From Oscillospiraceae bacterium (lineage in GTDB: Bacteria > Bacillota > Clostridia > Oscillospirales > Oscillospiraceae), in assembly GCA_902802215.1 (NCBI GenBank), contig CADCLH010000021.1, forward strand, positions 1 through 14,993: a DNA stretch of 14,993 nt. The letters are read 5' to 3'. A program made the translations under genes and the position numbers. Of this stretch, positions 1 to 7,332 are shown piece by piece. Position 1 is the first letter of the stretch; each line of letters begins with the position of its first letter. Under the pieces are notes generated by a model. That model did not search any database. It was not told where the DNA came from and saw nothing but the letters and a program-made list of their open reading frames with translations.

Positions 1-1
1 G

Positions 2-61
2 GTCCCCGCCGCGGCCATCGAGCTTTCCAAGAGTCTGGGAAAGCTCGCGGCGATGGTATGA
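2..61 (+). CDS. C-terminal tail of an unidentified upstream gene (partial)
   Basis: Reading from base 2, one frame gives 19 residues (VPAAAIELSKSLGKLAAMV) and then TGA at 59-61, 28 bases before the next gene. The residues look like an amphipathic C-terminal helix, such as those ending methyl-accepting chemotaxis proteins or dehydrogenases, but 19 residues cannot settle a family. The other two frames give arginine/serine-rich strings that look less like protein. The coding call rests only on composition and on the position of the stop just before the ribosome binding site of the amidohydrolase. The gene begins outside the window. Confidence 0.35.
   Translation, partial: VPAAAIELSKSLGKLAAMV
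15..56 (+). repeat. Bulged 14-bp inverted repeat (hairpin) at the end of the upstream gene
   Basis: CCATCG then AGCTTTCC (15-28) pair with GGAAAGCT (38-45) and CGATGG (51-56). The loop is 9 bases and a 5-base bulge (CGCGG) lies on the right arm. No T-run follows, so it is not a standard intrinsic terminator. It lies inside the apparent coding tail and could be an mRNA-stabilising 3' structure or a chance result of the repeated Leu/Lys/Ser/Gly codons. Confidence 0.4.
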
Positions 62-89
62 AGCAAACCGAGAAGGGAGAAGGAAAAAG

Positions 90-1626
90 ATGAAGGTTTA
101 TCACGGAAAAATCCTGACCGTCAACGAAAACAATGACGTGTTCGACTATCTGGTCGAGGACAGGGGAAGGATTGTCTTTGTCGGAAACGAGCTGCCGGAA
201 AAATACAGACGGGCGGAGACGATCGAGCTCGGCGGTCGGGCTCTGATCCCGCCCTTTGCGGATACGCACCAGCATTTCGCGTCCTTTTCGGCGTTCCATG
301 CCGGACTGAATGTGATGGAGGCCGCGTCGAACCGGGAGATCCTGGACATGGTGCGGGCGTTTGCGTCAAAGGCTTCGGCAAAAACGCTGATCGCCTTCGG
401 CGCGTCGCCGTATTCCGTGGAAGAGGGCAGACTTGTGAGCAGGGAAGAGCTGGACGCGGTCACCTTCGGCAAGCCCCTGTTCATGGTCAAGTATGACGGC
501 CACGCCTGCGTGGTGAACACGGCGCTCTTGAAGAAGCTGCCGAAAAAGATCAAACAGCTCCGCGGCTTTCGCGGTCTCCGACTATATCACAAACTCGCTT
601 TCCATCCCGGAGCTCATCGCGAATATGCAGAAGGCCGTGGACTTTGAGGCGAGCCGCGGCATCGGGCTGATCCACAGCGTCAGCGGCGTGGGCTTCGCGC
701 TGAATATGGACATCTCCATGGAGAGCTGGTTTGCCAGAAGCGTGCAGAGCGGGATGCAGCTGCGCATTTTCCCGCAGTCCCTGGACGTCCGCGCGGCAAA
801 GGCGAGGAATCTGCCGCGGATCGGCGGCTGCTTTGCCTGCGCGCTGGACGGCTGCTTCGGGTCCCGGGACGCCGCGATGAACGAAGCGTACGCGGACGAC
901 CCGTTAAACAGGGGCGTTTTGTATTACACGGACGAGCAGGTGACAAGGTTCTGCGTCGAGGCCAACCGGCAGGGCTTGCAGATCGAGATGCACGCCATCG
1001 GGGACAGGGCCTTCGATCAGGCGGCGAGAGCGCTGAAGGCGGCGCTGGACGACACGCCGCGGGAGGACCACCGGCACGGGATCATCCACGCCTGCCTCCC
1101 GACGAAGGAGGGGATGGAGATCTGCCGGAGCTACGGTATTCAGCTCCCCATGCAGATCGCGTTCGACAACTGGCGGCAGGAGCCGGCCGCGTATACGGAG
1201 CGGCTGCTCGGCGGGGAGCGGAACCGTCGTCTGAATCCGGTGGGGGACTTCCTGCGGCTCGGCTGCACGGTCTCGTTCGGAAGCGACGCGCCCTGCACGG
1301 AGCCCGATCCGATCGTGTGGCTCTCGAAGGCGGTGAACCACTCCAATCCGGAGCAGGCGGTCAGCGTCGCGGACGCGCTCCGCATGGCGACGTATAACGG
1401 ATACTGGGCAAGCTTCGACGAGAAGGAGCGCGGCTCGCTGGAGGCGGGGAAGATCGCGGACATGGTGCTCCTGTCCGGCGATCCGTACACGACGCCCAAG
1501 GAAGAACTGAGCGGGCTGAAGGTCGAAGAACTGATCCTGCGGGGGAAGCCTTACCGCCCGCAGAAGCAGAGCGTCCCGGCGGTGGTCCTGAAGGGGATGC
1601 TGAGAAGAAACCGGGTCCGGGCGTGA
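90..1626 (+). pseudogene. YtcJ-type metal-dependent amidohydrolase, broken by an internal deletion/frameshift
   Basis: This is a member of the Amidohydro_3 (YtcJ-like) branch of the amidohydrolase superfamily, cytoplasmic enzymes that hydrolyse C-N bonds; the substrate is unknown. The first frame (90 to about 566) carries the N-terminal strand MKVYHGKILTVNE and the metal motif DTHQHF. The second frame (about 565-1626) carries HAIGDRA, a modified IIHACL in place of the usual IEHAQ, the late FGSDAPCTEPDP motif with its Asp, and the closing GKIADMVLL strand of the composite beta domain. The frames meet at 561-573. Sequence readable upstream of the first ATG of the second frame (FAVSDYITNSLSIPELIAN) is clearly protein, so the break is an indel and not two genes. 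From memory of relatives, about a dozen residues between LRG and FAVSDY are also missing. The ribosome binding site is AGAAGGGAGAAGG before ATG 90. It is inactive unless the indel is an assembly error. Confidence 0.85.
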
Positions 1627-1658
1627 GAACGGAAAAGGCTTCGCGAGGGGAGAGCGAT

Positions 1659-2411
1659 ATGGAGTATTCGGCCAATATCAACGGGATCGAGGTCACCGCG
1701 TTTTACAGCGATACAACGGTCCGGGAAATCTTTTTCCCGCTGCTGGAGCGTCTGGCGCAGCTGCATACCGAAAAGCAGAGCCGGATCCTCGTGATGCTGG
1801 CCGCTCCTCCGGGGGCGGGGAAAAGCACGCTCGTGAGCTTTCTGGAAAAGCTGGCAAAGGACGTCTGCCCGGAGAAAACGTTTCAGGCCGTGGGAATGGA
1901 CGGATTTCACCGGAGGCAGGAGTATCTGCTGAGCCATACGGTCGAGGTGAACGGGAGAGAAATCCCGATGGTCCGGATCAAAGGGGCGCCGGTTACCTTT
2001 GATCTGGAAGGCCTGCGAAGAAAAATCTCGGAGCTGACGGAGGGCCGCGCGTGCAGCTGGCCGCGCTACGACCGGCTCCTGCATAATCCGGTGGAAGACG
2101 CCATCACGATTGAGGCGGACATCGTGCTGCTGGAGGGCAATTATCTGCTTCTTGACTCGGACGGCTGGAGAGAGCTGTCAGACTTCGCGGATTATACGAT
2201 CTCCCTTTCGGCGGACGAAGAGCTGCTTCGGAAACGATTGATCGACAGAAGGATCTTGACCGGCGTGGAGAGGAAAGCCGCGGAGGCCTTCGTTGATTTC
2301 AGCGACATGGCCAACGTGAGGCTGTGCCTTGAGAAGACAAAGAGAGCGGATCTTGAGCTTGAAATCATAGGGGACGGCTCTGAGATCAGGAAGAGAGAAA
2401 GCGCCGTGTGA
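1659..2411 (+). CDS. P-loop nucleoside/nucleotide kinase family protein
   Basis: This cytoplasmic protein of 250 residues resembles the uridine kinase/pantothenate kinase-like group (PRK09270-type, including the fructose transport kinase FrcK). These phosphorylate a small hydroxylated substrate with ATP; the substrate here is unknown. Residues 49-57 form the Walker A loop APPGAGKST. DGFH (81-84) is the typical substrate-side motif of the group. WPRYDRLLHNP and IVLLEGNYLLLD in the middle match the family's substrate-binding and Walker B-like strands, and RRILTG lies in the lid region. The ATG at 1659 is preferred because GAGGGGAGAG lies just upstream. A GTG at 1623, overlapping the previous stop, is in frame but has no comparable site. 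It follows the amidohydrolase by 32 bases, so both were probably co-transcribed. The frame is intact. Confidence 0.85.
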   Translation: MEYSANINGIEVTAFYSDTTVREIFFPLLERLAQLHTEKQSRILVMLAAPPGAGKSTLVSFLEKLAKDVCPEKTFQAVGMDGFHRRQEYLLSHTVEVNGREIPMVRIKGAPVTFDLEGLRRKISELTEGRACSWPRYDRLLHNPVEDAITIEADIVLLEGNYLLLDSDGWRELSDFADYTISLSADEELLRKRLIDRRILTGVERKAAEAFVDFSDMANVRLCLEKTKRADLELEIIGDGSEIRKRESAV

Positions 2412-2457
2412 CCCGCCCGTGGACGGCGTCATGACAAGGACGGGCTTATCACGGCGC
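2401..2457 (+). repeat. Nested inverted repeats spanning the kinase stop codon
   Basis: GCGCCGTG (2401-2408) pairs with CACGGCGC (2450-2457), and inside it GCCCGT (2415-2420) pairs with ACGGGC (2440-2445). Together they could form a two-tier hairpin covering the end of the kinase gene and half of the 93-base gap before the next gene. There is no T-run, so termination would have to be weak or of another type. It may limit read-through or protect the upstream mRNA. Confidence 0.4.
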
Positions 2458-2504
2458 CTTCGCGCTCGAAGCCGTGGAAACCGTGAAAAAAACGTGAAAG
2501 GACG

Positions 2505-3167
2505 ATGAACATGGTTCTTCTTATTCCGTTATGCCTTGCGTTTGCAGGGGCCTTCCTGTGGACTGAAAAGCAGGAGAAATATGTTCCGGCAGTTGTTTTG
2601 AAAGGGCTGGCATCCCTTTGCTTTGTTATCCTTGGGCTGCTTACGAGCCCGGGAACGCATATGGCGAAGCTGATCGTCACAGGATTGATTCTCGGCTGCG
2701 TGGCTGACGTGATGTTGAATCTGCGTTGGGTCTTTCAGGAAAAGGGACAGATGATCTTTCTGATCGGAATCCTGATTTTCCTCAGCGGACATCTTTTCTA
2801 CCTCGCTGCCATTCTTCCGATGTGCCGGTCAAAGCTGCTCTGCGTTCTGATCGGTGCGGTACTGACGGCCCTCCTGATGCGGTGGATCTTCAAACGGATC
2901 ACAGCGAAAAAGGCGTTTAAGATCTTTGGGGTGTTCTACATCGGCGCGATCGTGATCCTGAACTGCGTCGCAATCGGCAATCTGCTCTCCGACCCATCCG
3001 CTTTTACAGGCGTTTTTGCCGCCGGGGCCGTTCTGTTCCTTATCAGTGATATCGTCCTGATCCTGAATACATTCGGATCAGAAACGAAGCTGAGCCTGAG
3101 AATAACGAATATCGGCCTGTATTATATCGGTCAGCTGCTGATCGCGCTCAGCCTCATGTTCATTTGA
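2505..3167 (+). CDS. YhhN/TMEM86 (lysoplasmalogenase-like) integral membrane protein
   Basis: The protein has 220 residues and is almost wholly hydrophobic, with about seven or eight membrane segments and short charged loops. The pattern of a small residue/Asp pair in a helix (GCVADVMLNL), then GQMIFLIGILIFLSGHLFYL, then a late helix with LISDIVLILNTF, matches the YhhN family. Animal members of that family (TMEM86B) hydrolyse lysoplasmalogen vinyl-ether bonds; bacterial members are mostly uncharacterised. Plasmalogens occur in anaerobic clostridia, so the activity would make sense, but that is inference. The site AAAGGA (2497-2502) lies 8 bases before a second ATG at 2511 and only 2 bases before the first at 2505, so the true start may be 2511. 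Its GC looks lower by eye than that of its neighbours. Confidence 0.8.
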   Translation: MNMVLLIPLCLAFAGAFLWTEKQEKYVPAVVLKGLASLCFVILGLLTSPGTHMAKLIVTGLILGCVADVMLNLRWVFQEKGQMIFLIGILIFLSGHLFYLAAILPMCRSKLLCVLIGAVLTALLMRWIFKRITAKKAFKIFGVFYIGAIVILNCVAIGNLLSDPSAFTGVFAAGAVLFLISDIVLILNTFGSETKLSLRITNIGLYYIGQLLIALSLMFI

Positions 3168-3200
3168 CTGTGACGGGAGAAATGGGGAGAATCGGATCAA

Positions 3201-4743
3201 ATGAGAATCAGAAAAATGATCCTCGTGCTGACAGCCGGATTGCTGCTTTTGATGCTCTGCGGCTGCGGCGCCGGGAAAAAGACGGAGAATCAAAGCTATA
3301 CAAGTCTCGGAGATCTGGAAGACAAGCGCATCGGCGTGACAACCGGCAGCGTTCAGGCGATGCAGGCAGAAGAGCGTTTTCCGAATGCGGAGATCTGCTA
3401 TTTTTCAACCGGGGTCGATTGCCTCGGCGCCATGAGGGCGGGCAAGATCGACGCCTTTGCCGATGCGGAAGCGCTTTTGAAATTCATGATGGCAGAGAAT
3501 CCCGATCTCGCCGTGATCGAGGAGAAGCTTGCCGACGGAATGCAGGTCGCGGCTGCTTTCCCCAAAACGGAACAAGGCAGGAAGCTCTGCGATCAGTACA
3601 GCGAGTTTCTCAGGAACATCAAGCAGAACGGCGTCTATGACGAGATCCAGAGCATCTGGTACGGCCCGGATGAATCAAAGCGGGTGGTGCTGGAGCTGGA
3701 CAAGCTGCCCGGGCCCAACGGAACGCTGCGCGTTGCCGCGGATACGACGATGGTTCCCTTTCTCTATGTCAAGGACGGGAAGATCGTCGGCACCGATGTG
3801 GATGTGCTTGTACGCTTCTGCAAAGAATACGGCTATAAGCCCGAGATGGTCGTCATGGACTTCCCGGCGATACTCCCGTCGATCACCACCGGAAAATGCG
3901 ACTTCGCCTGCGGCGGCATCGCCATGACCCCGAGCGCGCCGAGAGCGTGTATTTCTCCGAGCCCACTTATGAGGGCGGCTCGGCAGTGGCGGTTCTGAAA
4001 ACGCCGGAGACGGCGGAAGACGGCGGCATTCCCGGATCGATCATCACGAGCTTTGAAAAGACCTTTCTGCGGGAGGGAAGATGGAAGCTGTTCCTCAGGG
4101 GGACCGGAACACCCTGCTGATCACCGTGCTGTCCGTCCTGTTTGGGACGCTGCTCGGATTCGCGGTATATCTCCTCTGCCGGAACGGAAACCCCGTCGCC
4201 AACAAAGTGACGGGGGCCTGCGTCTGGCTGGTGGAGGGGATGCCGATGGTGGTGCTGCTGATGGTCCTGCATTACATTGTGTTCAAAAGCATCGGGATCG
4301 GCGGCCTTGCCGTCGCGGTGATCGCCTTTTCGCTGACCTTCGGCGCGGCGATGTACGGGATGCTGTGCTCCGGCGTGAACGCGGTGGACCGGGGACAGAC
4401 GGAAGGCGCCCGCGCCCTGGGCTACACGGATCGACAGACCTTTTTCCGGATCATCCTCCCGCAGGCCGCGCAGCACTTCCTGCCGGGTTATAAGGGCCAG
4501 GTCGTCTCTCTGCTGAAAGCGACGGCCGTCGTGGGCTATATCGCCGTGCAGGATCTGACGAAGATGGGCGATATCGTGCGCAGCCGGACCTATGAGGCGT
4601 TCTTTCCCCTGATCGCGGTCACGGTGATCTATTTTCTGCTGGCGGCGCTGATGATCCGGATCGTCGAATGGATCATCGGGAACATCAACCCGAAGAACCG
4701 CAAGCCGGAACAGATCCTGAAGGGGGTGAACACGCATGATTGA
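3201..4743 (+). pseudogene. Polar amino-acid ABC importer: fused substrate-binding lipoprotein and permease, two frameshifts
   Basis: The intended product would be one polypeptide of about 514 residues. It starts with a lipoprotein signal (Lys/Arg start, hydrophobic core, LCGC lipobox, lipid Cys 22). Next comes an SBP_bac_3 lobe resembling the usual second lobe (SLGDLEDKRIGVTTGS, ending near YDEIQSIWYG). Then comes a segment like the usual first lobe (GTLRVAADTTMVPFLYVKDG through CDFACGGIAMTP-ERAESVYFSEP), and finally a HisM-type permease with the EAA loop EGARALGYTDRQTFFR. The frame breaks twice, each time as if one base were lost: at 3930-3932 (ATGACCCCGAG, MTP to ERAESVYF) and in the five-G run 4098-4102 (FLRG to DRNTLLITV). 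The start ATG 3201 follows GGGAGAAATGGGGAG. The stop overlaps the ATPase start by 8 bases. It is either a dead gene or an uncorrected homopolymer error. Confidence 0.85.
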
Positions 4744-5827
4744 GATCCGGCATCTGAAAAAGGAATATCCCTCGGCCACGCCGCTCCGGGATGTGAACAC
4801 GGATATCCGGGACGGGGACGTGATTGCCGTGATCGGTCCGTCCGGCACGGGGAAATCGACGCTGCTCCGCTGCATCAACCTGCTGGAAACGCCAACCTCC
4901 GGCAGCATCCGCATCGACGGAGAAGAGATCCTGGATCCCGCCTGCGATGTGAACCTCATCCGGCGAAAGCTTGGCATGGTCTTTCAGTCCTTCAACCTGT
5001 TCGGTCATCTGACGGCGATTGAAAACATCATGAAGCCGCAGATGGATCTGCTGGGCAGGAGCAAACAGGAGGCCTACGATCGCGCGGTTGAGCTGCTCCG
5101 GAGGGTCGGCCTGGTTCAGTCGGCGCTGAAGTATCCGGACGAGCTGTCCGGCGGGCAGAAGCAGCGAGTCGCCATCGCCCGCGCGCTGTGCATGGATCCG
5201 GGAATCATTCTGTTCGACGAGCCGACCAGCGCTCTGGACCCCGCCATGATCGGGGAAGTGCAGGCAGTCATCCGGGATCTGGCCAGGGCCGGGAAAACCA
5301 TGATGATCGTCACGCACGAGATGAGCTTTGCCCGCAGCATCTCCAACCGCGTCTTTTATATGGACAACGGGGAAATCTATGAAGACGGCACGCCCGAACA
5401 GATTTTCACAAATCCGCAGAGGGAGCTGACCCGACGCTTTATCTATAAGCTCAAGGTGCTGGAAATCGAGATCGAGGAGGCTTCCTTTGATGTTCCCGGC
5501 GCCTACAGTCAGATCGCGGACTACTGCGCAAGGAACCAGATCCCGCCGAAAACGGCGATGCGCATCCGGCTGGTTTTTGAAGAGCTGGTACAGCAGATCC
5601 TGTTCCCGAGGCCGGGGGAGATATCCCTCCGTTTCCGCGCGGAGTATTCCGAAGCGGACGAGAGCGCCGCAATCATCGTGGAGTTCTCCGGAGAGCCCTT
5701 TGATCCGGAGACGGACGAAACCCGGCTGCCCCTGACCATGATCCGGAACGCCGCGATTGATATCCGCAGTGAGACAGGCCGTGACGGTACGCGGAACAAC
5801 CGGATCTGCATGCGCATCCGGTCATGA
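4736..5827 (+). CDS. Amino-acid ABC importer ATPase with C-terminal RsbW/GHKL-like extension
   Basis: This is the energising subunit of the importer encoded just upstream. Residues 1-240 are a complete polar-amino-acid ABC ATPase: Walker A GPSGTGKST (34-42), Q-loop Gln84, signature LSGGQKQR (137-144), Walker B IILFDEP (157-163) and switch His194. Family members normally end near residue 240-250, but this one runs to 363. The extension (about 243-363) resembles an anti-sigma/serine kinase (HATPase_c_2) fold. IRLVFEELVQQILF (277-290) sits where the N-box helix lies, VEFSGEPFDPE (315-325) where D-G-x-PFDP lies, and a final beta hairpin ends NNRICMRI. Key ATP residues appear changed (N-box Asn to Gln, DG to SG, no glycine lid), so it may be a regulatory or protein-binding module. 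The ATG lies inside the permease gene, suggesting translational coupling. Confidence 0.9.
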   Translation: MIEIRHLKKEYPSATPLRDVNTDIRDGDVIAVIGPSGTGKSTLLRCINLLETPTSGSIRIDGEEILDPACDVNLIRRKLGMVFQSFNLFGHLTAIENIMKPQMDLLGRSKQEAYDRAVELLRRVGLVQSALKYPDELSGGQKQRVAIARALCMDPGIILFDEPTSALDPAMIGEVQAVIRDLARAGKTMMIVTHEMSFARSISNRVFYMDNGEIYEDGTPEQIFTNPQRELTRRFIYKLKVLEIEIEEASFDVPGAYSQIADYCARNQIPPKTAMRIRLVFEELVQQILFPRPGEISLRFRAEYSEADESAAIIVEFSGEPFDPETDETRLPLTMIRNAAIDIRSETGRDGTRNNRICMRIRS

Positions 5828-5863
5828 GACACTGAACCGGGCAGGAAAGAAGGATGGCTTTCG

Positions 5864-6067
5864 ATGAAGAGAACAGAGACAATCAAACGGATTGCCGTTT
5901 TTGCGGTGACTCTTCTTAATATTATTTGGATATGGACTTCTTTGACGACTGCTGTTGATGTGGCCGGGGAGAGCAGAGGCAGGTCCTTCGGGCCCTGCTT
6001 TCCTGCAGGCTTGTCAAGAGGAACCGTCCCAGTAAAGAATCCCAAAGTAGTTTTTTCTCTTACCTGA
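5864..6067 (+). CDS. Short ORF with one membrane helix; doubtful or truncated gene
   Basis: The frame has 67 residues. The first 30 or so (MKRTETIKRIAVFAVTLLNI and on) form a basic start and one hydrophobic helix like the beginning of a membrane protein. The rest (GRSFGPCFPAGLSRGTVPVK and on) is not protein-like in feel and coincides with hairpin-forming DNA. AAAGAAGGA (5845-5853) could serve as ribosome binding site 10 bases ahead. It may be a membrane-protein gene whose body was replaced by an intergenic repeat, or no gene at all. It lies 36 bases after the ABC ATPase. Confidence 0.3.
   Translation: MKRTETIKRIAVFAVTLLNIIWIWTSLTTAVDVAGESRGRSFGPCFPAGLSRGTVPVKNPKVVFSLT
5979..6001 (+). terminator. 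UUCG-capped hairpin, possible terminator of the ABC operon
   Basis: GCAGGTCC (5979-5986) and GGCCCTGC (5991-5998) form an 8-base stem with one mismatch, closed by the very stable loop TTCG, with TTT following. The T-tract is short. It lies about 150 bases after the ATPase stop and could end that transcript. Confidence 0.45.
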
Positions 6068-6076
6068 CGAAATACA

Positions 6077-6098
6077 CCCGGGCTCATGTGAGCCCGGG
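6077..6098 (+). terminator. Perfect 10-bp palindromic hairpin, terminator-like
   Basis: CCCGGGCTCA (6077-6086) and TGAGCCCGGG (6089-6098) are exact inverted copies separated by TG. The stem is strong, but neither side has a T-run, so its role as a terminator is uncertain. It separates the ABC region from the promoter at 6181. Confidence 0.4.
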
Positions 6099-6180
6099 CG
6101 TCAAACTGTTCGGAGCCTGTCGCGATGTCCGTACGTCGAGAAAACATGGCAATAATCCTGCGTTGCCGCTTTCTTTTTTG

Positions 6181-6209
6181 TTGAAAAAATCCGATCTCAT
6201 CGGTATAAT
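6181..6209 (+). promoter_or_regulatory. Sigma-A type promoter for the 6236-7206 genes
   Basis: TTGAAA (6181-6186), a 17-base spacer and a perfect TATAAT (6204-6209). Transcription would start near 6216, only about 10 bases before the AAGGAG ribosome binding site at 6225-6230. No other strong promoter was seen before the two downstream genes. Confidence 0.75.
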
Positions 6210-6235
6210 AGGGAACATCTATAAAAGGAGATACG

Positions 6236-6274
6236 GTGAGACTGCCTTTGTCTGCACCGCAACGATCGTTATGA
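6236..6274 (+). CDS. 12-codon leader peptide overlapping the next start (ATGA)
   Basis: The only good ribosome binding site after the promoter, AAGGAG (6225-6230), is 5 bases before GTG 6236. That start opens a 12-codon frame (MRLPLSAPQRSL) ending in TGA at 6272-6274, which overlaps the ATG at 6271 of the downstream gene as ATGA. The downstream ATG has no site of its own, so re-initiation after this leader would explain its translation. An alternative is a one-base error joining the two frames, giving the downstream protein an extra N-terminus. Confidence 0.45.
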   Translation: MRLPLSAPQRSL

Positions 6275-6798
6275 TTCAACTGCACATCACAAAAGAGGCT
6301 GATTTATACAGCCCCTACGACCCTTCTCAGACCAGAATCAATGACAGGGTTTATCATTACCTGAAATCATTCTGCACCAGGCTGGAATATGAAAAGCATC
6401 TCCATGACACCCTGCAGATCGTCACAGACAGCCCGATCGATGAGGAGAAGTTTTGCACAGCGCTTCATGACGCCGTTCGACGAGACCGGGATGAGTTTGA
6501 CCGGCAGATAACCGAGAACAACCGTAGAGTTTTGTGGGAATGTATTGTCGGTATTCTCCTCAGCGTCCTCGGCGTTGCACTTTCACTCTGGAAGGATCAA
6601 GTTCTTCTGGCGTTGATTTCTTTCCTCGGTACTACGGCGATCGGCAACGCCCTTACCATTCAGACAACTGTCAATCACGATGTCAAGCAGTTGAAGAAGC
6701 TGCTGGATCCGTTCTTGTCTTTCAGGCTGGAAGTGATGCAGGCCGGAGAAGCTTCGGAGGCCGGTCCCACCCCTCGAAGAGACGTCGGAGACAAGTGA
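6271..6798 (+). CDS. Membrane protein of unknown family with two helices
   Basis: The protein has 175 residues and is not recognised. Residues 1-80 or so are charged and probably helical (RINDRVYHYLKSFCTRLEYE, RRDRDEFDRQITENNRR). Two hydrophobic segments follow (WECIVGILLSVLGVALSLW and VLLALISFLGTTAIGNALTI), separated by KDQ. A hydrophilic tail comes last. Both ends would therefore lie on the same, probably cytoplasmic, side. The same frame is open upstream to 6088, but that includes the promoter, so the ATG at 6271 is taken even though it lacks its own ribosome binding site. It shares a transcript with the 6874 gene. No toxin, enzyme or transporter motif is visible. Confidence 0.65.
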   Translation: MIQLHITKEADLYSPYDPSQTRINDRVYHYLKSFCTRLEYEKHLHDTLQIVTDSPIDEEKFCTALHDAVRRDRDEFDRQITENNRRVLWECIVGILLSVLGVALSLWKDQVLLALISFLGTTAIGNALTIQTTVNHDVKQLKKLLDPFLSFRLEVMQAGEASEAGPTPRRDVGDK

Positions 6799-6873
6799 CG
6801 GGAACGTGAAAGCTGCGGCTGATGCAAAGCCGGCACAAGCTGTGGTGACGGAAAACCATAGGAGGGCAAAACA

Positions 6874-7206
6874 ATGCTGGAAGCAAGGATCTACGTGGGA
6901 CTTCGGGATAAAGACAGCCATGAACAGATTTTTGAGACGGAGAAATACAAGGCAGAACTGAAGGAAATCTGTAAAGCCTATCACGCGCCTTTTTCCCTGC
7001 AGGTGATCGAGGGCGGGTACTTTTATGACGACGGAACCTGGGTGGAGGAAAACTCGCTGCTCATCACGCTGATCGGCGTTTCCCGAAAGACGGCCTACGC
7101 GATCGCCAGGAATGTGTGTTCTTCTTTCCATCAGGAGTCGGTCATGATTACCTGTGCGACCGTTCTTCCCTTTAATGTCCATGACTCTGTTTCGAGCAAC
7201 GACTGA
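6874..7206 (+). CDS. Small soluble protein, PII-like or DUF3574-like
   Basis: The protein has 110 residues, with a strong AGGAGG site 8 bases before the ATG. Alternating strands and helices can be read: MLEARIYVGLRDKD, a helix KYKAELKEICKAYHA, a strand FSLQVIEGGYFYDDG, ENSLLITLIGV, a helix KTAYAIARNVCSSFHQ, and a closing strand SVMITCATVLP. This is the beta-alpha-beta-beta-alpha-beta order of ferredoxin-like folds. The WVEENSLLITLIG segment is reminiscent of PII-like or DUF3574 proteins. No catalytic motif is visible and a function cannot be assigned. It lies 75 bases after the membrane protein and before a strong terminator, so the two are probably one operon and may work together. Confidence 0.7.
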   Translation: MLEARIYVGLRDKDSHEQIFETEKYKAELKEICKAYHAPFSLQVIEGGYFYDDGTWVEENSLLITLIGVSRKTAYAIARNVCSSFHQESVMITCATVLPFNVHDSVSSND

Positions 7207-7276
7207 CTGAGAAAAGAAGAAAAAGGAAGGGAGTCAGATCGGAAGGAGATCGGCTGCTTCCCGGGTGAACAAACAC

Positions 7277-7309
7277 AAAGCAGGATACCGAAATCGGTAC
7301 CCTGCTTTT
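7277..7309 (+). terminator. Bidirectional intrinsic terminator between convergent genes
   Basis: AAAGCAGG (7277-7284) and TACCG (7286-7290) pair with CGGTA (7295-7299) and CCTGCTTT (7301-7308) around the loop AAAT, with one internal A/C mismatch. T-runs occur at the 3' side of both strands (CTTTT on plus, CTTT on minus). It serves the 6874 gene on plus and the 5'-nucleotidase on minus. Confidence 0.85.
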
Positions 7310-7332
7310 CACTGCCCGGAAGGATCGGCGGC

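Noticed and set aside
1549..2620. Shared VPAVVLKG string at the amidohydrolase C-terminus and the YhhN-like N-terminus, hinting at a duplication
   Set aside because: The match is short, the surrounding residues and codons differ, and the string fits each family on its own terms.
3967..4977. 336-codon open frame on the minus strand across the permease/ATPase junction
   Set aside because: It spans two clearly coding plus-strand genes and shows no domain of its own.
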